64,000 nucleotides of DNA from a bacterium (GTDB lineage Bacteria > SAR324 > XYD2-FULL-50-16): the NCBI GenBank assembly GCA_018829445.1, contig JAHJTV010000063.1, positions 62,001 through 126,000 on the forward strand, read 5' to 3'. Made by a program: the position numbers and the translations under genes. The notes beneath the pieces were generated by a model. That model ran no database searches and was not told the DNA's origin. It saw nothing but the letters and a program-made list of their open reading frames with translations. Positions 54,617 to 62,290 of this stretch are shown in pieces; the first letter of the stretch is position 1, and each line of letters opens with the position of its first letter.

Positions 54617-55450
54617 ATGAATCCATATCAACCTTATCCGGTACGAATCGAAGAAATTGTAACAGAGACGGCAGATCGGATGCTGAAAACCTTTAGACTG
54701 GTCTTCCTCAAATCCGAAGATAGCGACAGCTTTCAACATAAAGCCGGTCAATTCGCGGAGCTTTCAATTCCCGGCAAAGGTGAAATCCCAATTGGTATTG
54801 CTTCTTCCCCAACAGAAAAAGGGTTTATAAAATTCACCGTCAATAAAACCGGATTGGTCACCAGTCACCTGCATTCCATGAAAGTGGGTGATATCATTGG
54901 TGTGCGAGGTCCCCTGGGAAACTGGTATCCGTGGGATACTCTTGAAGGCGGAAACGTTGTTATTATTGGTGGTGGTTTTGCTTTTTCAACTCTGCGTGCT
55001 TCCATTGTGTACATGCTTGATAACCGGGACAGATTTAAGGATATCCATGTAATCTATGGTGCCCGTTCTCCTGAATTGTTGCTGTATAAGGCCGAATTGG
55101 CTGCTTGGGAGGCAGCCGGTGATATCAAAATGCATATTACTGTTGATGCGACAAGCGATCCGAACTGGAAATATAATGTTGGATTTGTTCCAACAATTAC
55201 TGAAGAAAAAGCGCCACCTGCAGATCCGGATACTTACGCCATCGTCTGCGGTCCGCCCGTTATGATCCGCTTTACTCAACCTGTCCTGGACAAGCTGGGA
55301 TACACTCATCAGAACATTATCAATTCCCTCGAAAAAAGAATGAAGTGTGGTGTCGGTATCTGTGGAAGGTGCAATATTGGCGATAAATTTGTCTGTAAAG
55401 ACGGACCAGTGTTTACCTTGGCGCAACTCAATCAACTACCCAGTGAATGA
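54617..55450 (+). CDS. FlxA/HydG-like FAD- and NAD-binding subunit
   Basis: The 277-residue protein has a ferredoxin-NADP-reductase-like fold. The FAD region (AGQFAELSIPG near 43) is followed by the NAD region (VIIGGGFAFSTLRASI near 114 and YAIVCGPPVM near 213). A C-terminal cysteine cluster of the [2Fe-2S] type reads MKCGVGICGRCNIGDKFVCKDGP near 243-265. In the Flx-Hdr system this subunit oxidises NADH. A good ribosome binding site (aaggagata) precedes the ATG. Confidence 0.88.
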   Translation: MNPYQPYPVRIEEIVTETADRMLKTFRLVFLKSEDSDSFQHKAGQFAELSIPGKGEIPIGIASSPTEKGFIKFTVNKTGLVTSHLHSMKVGDIIGVRGPLGNWYPWDTLEGGNVVIIGGGFAFSTLRASIVYMLDNRDRFKDIHVIYGARSPELLLYKAELAAWEAAGDIKMHITVDATSDPNWKYNVGFVPTITEEKAPPADPDTYAIVCGPPVMIRFTQPVLDKLGYTHQNIINSLEKRMKCGVGICGRCNIGDKFVCKDGPVFTLAQLNQLPSE

Positions 55451-55486
55451 ACTTTTTAAAATCGTAAAACTTCTTAAGGAGGAAAT

Positions 55487-56800
55487 GTGGCTACAACCAT
55501 AAAAATTGAAAATGATAGAAAGAATACGTTCCTGGATAAAGTGAAGGATATCCTGCCGAATGCTGGTAATTTAAGTTTATGCCTTACTTGCGGGGCTTGT
55601 AGTAATGGTTGTCCGGCAACAGGTCTGGCGGATATGGACCCCAGGAAATTTTTGAGGATGGCGGTTTTGGGTTTGGATGAGGAACTGACAGAACATCCAT
55701 GGGTTTGGATGTGTAGTATGTGTTTTCGCTGTACCCATGCATGCCCCATGGAAATCAATATTGCCGGTCTGGTTTATGAAGCCAGAAAATTATGGCCTCG
55801 CGAAAAAAGACCTAAAGGGATTCGGTTTTCTTGTGACATGGCGTTAAAAAATGAAAGCACCAGTGCCACAGGTACACCTCCTGATGATTTCCAATTTGTT
55901 GTGGATGATGTTTTAGAAGATGTTCATGAATTGCAACCGGGTTGGGAAAAACTAAAAGCTCCCATCGATAAAAAGGGAGCCCGGTTTTTTGTGAGCCAGA
56001 ATTCTCGTGAACCGGTGGTTTTGCCCGAAGAGATGATCCCATTATGGAAAATCCTGCATCTGGCAGGTGTTGATTGGACTTATGGTAGTACCGCATGGGC
56101 CGGTGAGAATTACTGCATGTTTCTGGCAGATGATGAGAACTGGAAAAAAATAACCAGTGCAACTGTGCGAAAAGCAGAGGAATTGGGGTGTAAGGTCTAT
56201 TTAAATACTGAATGTGGGCATTCAACATTTTCAGTCCTGGAAGGGGTCAGACGATTTAAGATAGATACTGATCTGGAAGTGGCTCCAATGGTAGCATATT
56301 ACGCGCAATGGATTAGAGAGGGGAAAGTCAAAGTCAACTCAGATTGGAATAAGGATAAAAAAATAAAATTTACCGTTCAGGATCCTTGTAACCAAGTGCG
56401 TAAAGGATATGGTGATGAATTGGCCGATGATTTACGCTTTGTTGTCAAAACGGTTGTTGGAGAAGAGAACTTTATCGATATGACTCCCAATAAATCCAAT
56501 AATTTTTGTTGCGGCGGCGGCGGGGGATTCCTTCAATCAGGGTATAATGACGAAAGAAGAAAGTATGGGAAAATAAAGTTTGACCAGATCATGGCAACCG
56601 GAGCTGATTACTGTATTGCACCGTGTCATAACTGTCATGCCCAGATCCATGATCTTTCCCAGTTTTACAAGGGGGGTTATCACACCGTCAACCTTTGGAC
56701 TATGATCGCATTGGCGTTGGGGGTATTGGGAAAAGACGAGCGTGTGGATCTCGGACCCGATCTCCTTGATTTTAATGTTCCACCTCATAAGGATTACTAG
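55487..56800 (+). CDS. HdrC/HdrB-like (HdrD-type) iron-sulfur protein
   Basis: The 437-residue protein starts with GTG (55487) behind an aaggagg ribosome binding site. The N-terminal HdrC-like part has two [4Fe-4S] motifs, CLTCGACSNGCP near 33-44 and CSMCFRCTHACP near 72-83. The C-terminal part is HdrB-like. Its second CCG domain is intact (NNFCCGGGGGFL near 343 and CHNCHAQ near 385), but the first is altered: WAGENYC and ECGHS replace the usual cysteine-rich sequence. It may therefore hold one non-cubane-type cluster instead of two. It probably is the disulfide-reducing (or other acceptor) site of the complex with the HdrA that follows. Confidence 0.85.
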   Translation: MATTIKIENDRKNTFLDKVKDILPNAGNLSLCLTCGACSNGCPATGLADMDPRKFLRMAVLGLDEELTEHPWVWMCSMCFRCTHACPMEINIAGLVYEARKLWPREKRPKGIRFSCDMALKNESTSATGTPPDDFQFVVDDVLEDVHELQPGWEKLKAPIDKKGARFFVSQNSREPVVLPEEMIPLWKILHLAGVDWTYGSTAWAGENYCMFLADDENWKKITSATVRKAEELGCKVYLNTECGHSTFSVLEGVRRFKIDTDLEVAPMVAYYAQWIREGKVKVNSDWNKDKKIKFTVQDPCNQVRKGYGDELADDLRFVVKTVVGEENFIDMTPNKSNNFCCGGGGGFLQSGYNDERRKYGKIKFDQIMATGADYCIAPCHNCHAQIHDLSQFYKGGYHTVNLWTMIALALGVLGKDERVDLGPDLLDFNVPPHKDY

Positions 56801-56974
56801 ATCATTAATCTGTTTTTTCTATCTATTTTAAACAATTATCGGAATTTCCCCGGAATTTGATTTTCACGGAATGGATTATAAATATTCTTTCTAGGATAAA
56901 ATGGAAACTCAAAAACCGGTTGAAGACAAAAATCTTCATAAGAAAAATGTTTTAATTTTAGGAGGTAATCCTTC
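56801..56974 (+). other. spacer before the giant HdrA gene
   Basis: A 174-bp AT-rich spacer without a gene. It ends in a strong ribosome binding site (taggaggtaatcc) for the ATG at 56975. A separate promoter is possible. Confidence 0.4.
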
Positions 56975-59900
56975 ATGACAAAAGAATGTATCGGTTCAGT
57001 CATGGTTGTTGGTAGTGGTGTCGGAGGTATACAGTCTGCTTTGGACTTAGCGGATTCCGGTTTCCTGGTTTATCTTGTTGAAAACTCATCGGCTATTGGT
57101 GGCGTTATGGCGCAGTTGGACAAAACATTTCCAACCAATGATTGCTCCATGTGTATTATTTCGCCGAAACTTGTAGAAGTAGGGCGCCATCATAATATCA
57201 AGCTTTTAACTAATACAGATCTTATCTCAATTGATGGTGATCCAGGAAATTTTACCGCAACTGTTCGTCAAAATCCTCGTTTTATTGATATTGAAAAATG
57301 CACCGGCTGTGGAGATTGCGCCAGTGTTTGCCCGGTTGAAATCCCGGATGAGTATGAAGAGGGACTGTCACTTCGTAAAGCTGCGTATAAAAAATATACC
57401 CAGGCAATTCCCGGCGCTTATGCCATTCAGAAAACAGACAAAGCACCTTGTCACTTAGCATGCCCGGCAGGATTGAATGTACAGGGATATGTGCAAATGG
57501 TTAAGGAAGGCAAGTTTCAAAGAGCCCTTGAAATCATTATGAAGGATCTTCCCTTACCAGGGGTCTTGGGAAGAGTTTGTCCGCATGGTTGTGAAGATGC
57601 TTGTCGACGATGTGATGTAGATACCCCGGTAGCCATACGAGATCTGAAAAGGCTGGCTGCGGACCGGTTTGATCCTCGTAAAATCAAAATCGAATGCCTT
57701 CCCAAACGTAAGGAAAAAGTGGCAATTATCGGGTCCGGACCAGCGGGTCTTTCAACAGCCTACCATTTGGCGCGCAAAGGTGTTATCTCGACTATCTTTG
57801 AAGCCCTTCCTGAGGCAGGGGGGATGCTAAGGGTAGGTATCCCTGAACATCGGTTACCCAGAGAGGTATTGGATCGGGAGATAGAAGTTATAACTAACCT
57901 GGGTGTCGAAATAAAAACCAATACAGCCTTAGGGCCGGAATTGACAATTGGTAACTTGATGAGCCAGGGGTTTAAATCCATTTATCTGGCCACAGGTGCC
58001 CATGCAGGAATAGAGCTGGGGATACCGGGTGAAACCGCCGCTGGTGTTGTACAAGGAGTCAGTTTTTTAAAAGAGTTGAACCTTGAGGGATCAACAAAAA
58101 CAGGCAAAAAAGTTGCTATTGTCGGCGGAGGTAATGTGGCAATTGATGTTTCCAGGTCAGCCATACGCCTGGGAGCCGAAGAGGTAACCATACTCTATCG
58201 GCGAACCCGCTCTGAGATGCCGGCATTCAGTGAAGAGATAGATGCAGCGGTGGAGGAAGGGATCAGGATTGAATTCCTCTCTGCTCCACAGGAAATTCTT
58301 ACCGAGAACGGAAAAGTAAGTGGTGTCCGTTGTATTCGTATGGAACTGGGAGAAGCAGATTCTTCGGGCAGGAGATCCCCAATTCCCGTTCCCGATAGTG
58401 AATTTGATATAAAAATCGACCAGCTGATTCCGGCTATAGGACAGCGACCTGATATTTCGCCCTTTAAAGACATTGCCCAGCTGAACTTCTCCAGATGGGG
58501 AACACTTGAAACCAATTCTGTATCATACGCTACTGATCTTCCTGGTGTGTTTGCCGGAGGAGATCTGCAGACAGGCCCCTGGACTGTGATTGGTGCGATT
58601 GCAGCCGGCAAGGAAGCCGCTGTTTCCATTGTTCGCTATTTGGATGGTGATGACCTGACAATGAACAGGGAAGTTATTAGTAATGAGAACCCTGAATATC
58701 GTCCCATAAAAGCGGATGAAATCCGGAAATCTCGTATTGAAATGCCTCATCTGGCTGTTGAAGAGAGGAATGGCAACTTCAGAGAAGTGGAGTTGGGGTA
58801 TGATGAAACTTCCGGACGGAAAGAAGCCGGAAGGTGTCTGAACTGTAGTTATTGCTGTGAATGCGAGGAATGTGTGCAAGCTTGCCTGGCAAAAGCAATC
58901 AATCATGATGACCAGGGAAGGGAAGAAAAAATAAACATTGGAGCTGTCATATTGGCCAGTGGTTCAGAAGTGTTTGATACCCGTTCAATGGAAGGGCTTT
59001 ATCTTTATAACAGCCATCCCAATGTTCTTAGCAGTATTGAGTTCGAACGCGTTCTTTGTGCAACAGGTCCCACAGAGGGACATTTACTTCGTTTGTCGGA
59101 CAAGACCGAACCTAAAAAGATTGCCTGGTTACAGTGTATCGGTTCCAGAAATAGTAATGACTGCGATAATGGCTATTGCTCTTCGGTCTGTTGCATGTAC
59201 GCCATCAAAGAAGCACTCATTGCCAAGGAGCATTCCAAGGAGGAGTTGGACACAGCAATTTTTTACATGGACATGCGAACCCATGGAAAGGGCTATGAAC
59301 AAACCTATGTTCGGGCAAAAGATGAAAGTGGTGTGCGATTTATTCAATCCAGAATTCACACCATCGAAAATGTTCCCGCGACCAATGATCTAAAGCTCAC
59401 TTACCAGAATGAAAGTGGTGAGTTAAAACACGAAATTTTCAATATGGTTATCTTGTCAGCCGGACTCCAAGCGTCTCAAGCGATGCGTGAACTGGCTGCA
59501 AAGTTGGATATTGCAGTAGATCGAAATGGATTTATCGCAACCGACAGTTTTAATCCGGTTGAGACATCAAGGCACGGGATCTATACCTGTGGAACTGTAT
59601 CCGGTCCCAAGGATATTCCTCAATCGGTACTTGAAGCATCGGCTGCATCGGCAACTTCAGCGGCACTGCTTGGGGCACAACGGGGGACATTGACAAGTGT
59701 TAAGACTTATCCACAGGAGATTGAAATCAACGGTCAGGTTCCAAGAGTTGGTGTTTTTATCTGTCATTGTGGCATTAATATTGGTGGAATTGTTGATGTG
59801 CCGTCAGTAACCGAATACGCCAAAACCCTTCCCAATGTTGTCTATGCGACCCATAATCTCTTTTCTTGCAGTCAGGATACACAAGAATCGATCCGCAAAG

Positions 59901-61444
59901 TGATTGAAGAAAATAATCTTAACAGGGTTGTGGTGGCTGCGTGTACTCCTAGGACTCATGAACCTCTGTTTCAGGAAACCATGCAGGAAGCCGGGTTGAA
60001 TCGTTATCTTTTCGAATTTGCCAATATCAGGGATCAAAATTCATGGGTTCACCAGAAAGAGCCCCTGGAAGCGACGGATAAGGCGATGGATCTGATCCGA
60101 ATGGCAGCTGCCAAAGTTTCATTACTGGAACCCATTGAACGATTGCAACTGGATCTGGACCCAAGTGCGATGGTGATAGGAGGTGGTATCGCCGGTATGA
60201 CTGCTGCTATGAATCTGGCAGATCAGGGATTTAAAACATTTCTGGTTGAGAGACAGGAAACCCTGGGAGGATCAGCAAAGACCCTCGATCAGACCTGGAA
60301 AGGTGAAGACATACAGGAATACCTATCAGAATTGAACCGGAAGGTTATTTCCCATGACAAGATAGAAGTTTTGACTCAATCGGAAATTGTTAAGGCGGAA
60401 GGTTATGTGGGAAATTTCATTACGACTGTTCAATCGAAAGATGAAAGTCGTGAAATAAACCATGGTGCGGTCATTATTGCAACAGGAGCCCAAGCTTCCG
60501 AAACAAGTGAATACTTACATGGGAAGCACAATCGTATTCTCAAATGGCATGAGATTGACGAAAAATTTAAAAAAGACCCTTCATTACTGGAAGATACGAA
60601 AGCTGTTGCTTTTATCCAATGCGTGAATTCAAGGGATGAGAATAACCCGTATTGTTCTCGAATCTGTTGTACGGCTTCGATAACAAGTGCAATCTCACTT
60701 AAGAAGAAAAAACCGGGGTTGAACATTTACATGTTGTATCGGGATATTCGTACTTTTGGGCAACGGGAGGAGTTATATAAAGAAGCCAGACAATTAGGCG
60801 TTATTTTTATTCGTTTTGACAGTGATCATCATCCGGAAGTCATTACCGACGGGCCTGACAGGCTAAAAATCAAGGTTATCGATCACATTCTTAAACGACC
60901 TGTTCAACTTTCAGTCGATTACGTCAACCTGGCAACTGCGATTGTTCCGCCGGAAGGACAGAAGGATCTGGCAAAATTGTATAAAGTTCCGATCAATGAT
61001 GAGGGATTTTTCATGGAAGCCCATATCAAACTCAGACCGGTTGATTTTTCAACCGATGGTGTTTTTGTTTGTGGTCTTTCTCATTATCCCAAACCGATTG
61101 ACGAATCAATTTCACAAGCTCAGGCAGCTGCCGGAAGAGCTGCCGGTCTGTTATCAAAAAAGACCATCTATATTGAGCCGATTGTTTCAGTTGTAGATAC
61201 GGACAAATGTATTGGTTGCGGATTATGTGAATATTCGTGTGTATACAGTGCTATCAGGTTAGAGGAAATTGCTGGCAAGGGATATAGAGCTGCCAATTAT
61301 TCTGCGCTTTGCAAAGGGTGTGGCGTCTGCGCAGCAGCATGTCCTCAAAGCGCTATCGATATGAAACATTTTCGCTATGAACAAATTCTCGCAGCCATCA
61401 GCGCTGGCGGTCTCGAGATACATCATGAGGAGCGACAATTATGA
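56975..61444 (+). CDS. hdrA: giant HdrA with inserted GltD/NfnB-like FAD-NAD(P)H domain
   Basis: The 1489-residue protein is about twice the usual HdrA length. Order: an HdrA N-terminal FAD/cluster segment (GSGVGGIQSALDLADSG, NDCSMCIISPKLVEVGRHH); a ferredoxin motif CTGCGDCASVCPVEIP near 109-124; an inserted region of about 420 residues (about 150-570) resembling glutamate synthase small subunit or NfnB (CHLACPAGLNVQGYV, GRVCPHGCEDACRR, IIGSGPAGLSTAYHL, IVGGGNVAIDVSRSAIRLGA, YRRTRSEMPA); a cysteine motif CLNCSYCCECEECVQAC; the rest of HdrA with WLQCIGSRN and CSSVCCMYAIKEA; a further FAD domain (VIGGGIAGMTAAMNLADQG) near 1070; and a C-terminal two-cluster ferredoxin (CIGCGLCEYSC, CKGCGVCAAACP). 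It should be the flavin-based electron-bifurcating core, here with a second pyridine-nucleotide site. Confidence 0.9.
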   Translation: MTKECIGSVMVVGSGVGGIQSALDLADSGFLVYLVENSSAIGGVMAQLDKTFPTNDCSMCIISPKLVEVGRHHNIKLLTNTDLISIDGDPGNFTATVRQNPRFIDIEKCTGCGDCASVCPVEIPDEYEEGLSLRKAAYKKYTQAIPGAYAIQKTDKAPCHLACPAGLNVQGYVQMVKEGKFQRALEIIMKDLPLPGVLGRVCPHGCEDACRRCDVDTPVAIRDLKRLAADRFDPRKIKIECLPKRKEKVAIIGSGPAGLSTAYHLARKGVISTIFEALPEAGGMLRVGIPEHRLPREVLDREIEVITNLGVEIKTNTALGPELTIGNLMSQGFKSIYLATGAHAGIELGIPGETAAGVVQGVSFLKELNLEGSTKTGKKVAIVGGGNVAIDVSRSAIRLGAEEVTILYRRTRSEMPAFSEEIDAAVEEGIRIEFLSAPQEILTENGKVSGVRCIRMELGEADSSGRRSPIPVPDSEFDIKIDQLIPAIGQRPDISPFKDIAQLNFSRWGTLETNSVSYATDLPGVFAGGDLQTGPWTVIGAIAAGKEAAVSIVRYLDGDDLTMNREVISNENPEYRPIKADEIRKSRIEMPHLAVEERNGNFREVELGYDETSGRKEAGRCLNCSYCCECEECVQACLAKAINHDDQGREEKINIGAVILASGSEVFDTRSMEGLYLYNSHPNVLSSIEFERVLCATGPTEGHLLRLSDKTEPKKIAWLQCIGSRNSNDCDNGYCSSVCCMYAIKEALIAKEHSKEELDTAIFYMDMRTHGKGYEQTYVRAKDESGVRFIQSRIHTIENVPATNDLKLTYQNESGELKHEIFNMVILSAGLQASQAMRELAAKLDIAVDRNGFIATDSFNPVETSRHGIYTCGTVSGPKDIPQSVLEASAASATSAALLGAQRGTLTSVKTYPQEIEINGQVPRVGVFICHCGINIGGIVDVPSVTEYAKTLPNVVYATHNLFSCSQDTQESIRKVIEENNLNRVVVAACTPRTHEPLFQETMQEAGLNRYLFEFANIRDQNSWVHQKEPLEATDKAMDLIRMAAAKVSLLEPIERLQLDLDPSAMVIGGGIAGMTAAMNLADQGFKTFLVERQETLGGSAKTLDQTWKGEDIQEYLSELNRKVISHDKIEVLTQSEIVKAEGYVGNFITTVQSKDESREINHGAVIIATGAQASETSEYLHGKHNRILKWHEIDEKFKKDPSLLEDTKAVAFIQCVNSRDENNPYCSRICCTASITSAISLKKKKPGLNIYMLYRDIRTFGQREELYKEARQLGVIFIRFDSDHHPEVITDGPDRLKIKVIDHILKRPVQLSVDYVNLATAIVPPEGQKDLAKLYKVPINDEGFFMEAHIKLRPVDFSTDGVFVCGLSHYPKPIDESISQAQAAAGRAAGLLSKKTIYIEPIVSVVDTDKCIGCGLCEYSCVYSAIRLEEIAGKGYRAANYSALCKGCGVCAAACPQSAIDMKHFRYEQILAAISAGGLEIHHEERQL

Positions 61445-62199
61445 GTAAACCGTTTAAACCCAAAATCCTGACCTTTTTGTGCAACTGGTGCTCATATGCC
61501 GGAGCAGATCTGGCAGGTGTTTCCCGGATTCAATATCCGCCGACCATTCGTGTCGTCAGAACCATGTGTTCGGGCAGGATAGATCCTCACTTTATTGTCG
61601 ATGGACTGCAAAGTGGTTTTGATGGTGTCTTCATCGGGGGTTGTCATATTGGTGAATGTCATTATCAGGATGGCAATGTTTATACCCTGAAACGGATGAA
61701 TATGCTGGAGCAGGTTTTGGAGGAATCGGGAATCGGGAAAGACAGAGTGCATCTTAGGTGGGCTAGTGCGGCAGAAGCACAGCCCTTTGCCGATTATGTC
61801 AACGAAGTAACAGATATCATTAAAAACCTGGGGCCTTTTAATAAGGAACAATACAAACTTGAGTTAAGTGCTTTATCCAGAACCCTGAAAACACCAAGAG
61901 TTCGTTGGCTTACCGGGATCGACCGCAAACTCACCGAACGTGAAAATGTTTATCATGAAAAAACTAACCCGGAATATCTTCAACAAGTTCTTTCAAAGGC
62001 TGTGAAAAACGAATATCAAAAGTCTTTATTGATCGAAATCCTTAAGCAAGCGCCATTGACTGTGCCGGAAATGGCGGAGCAAACCGGGATGCCGCTTTAC
62101 ACTGTTTCTCAATGCCTGAATGATCTGGAGATCAATGGCTTGGCTGAATTTAAAGAATACGACGGCAGGAATCCAAGGTTTATGAGTCTGGTGACTTAA
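61441..62199 (+). CDS. MvhD/FlxD-like [2Fe-2S] protein with C-terminal winged-helix-like domain
   Basis: The N-terminal about 140 residues match MvhD, the electron-transfer partner of HdrA: LTFLCNWCSYAGADLAG, VRTMCSGRIDPHF, VFIGGCHIGECHY and LRWASAAEAQPFADYV. Beyond this lies an added region of about 110 residues. It ends in a segment that looks like a winged helix-turn-helix (LLIEILKQAPLTVPEMAEQ, then GMPLYTVSQCLNDLEINGLAEF, near 187-237). Classical MvhD is only about 140 residues long. The gene overlaps the HdrA stop by four bases, so the two proteins are surely partners. Confidence 0.87.
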   Translation: MSKPFKPKILTFLCNWCSYAGADLAGVSRIQYPPTIRVVRTMCSGRIDPHFIVDGLQSGFDGVFIGGCHIGECHYQDGNVYTLKRMNMLEQVLEESGIGKDRVHLRWASAAEAQPFADYVNEVTDIIKNLGPFNKEQYKLELSALSRTLKTPRVRWLTGIDRKLTERENVYHEKTNPEYLQQVLSKAVKNEYQKSLLIEILKQAPLTVPEMAEQTGMPLYTVSQCLNDLEINGLAEFKEYDGRNPRFMSLVT

Positions 62200-62290
62200 T
62201 GAACCATCGGATTCTCGTTCTTGCAAATATGGCAGGACTTTTCAATAAAGAAAATTAATACAAAAAAGCTAAAAAATTAAAAGGAAAAAG

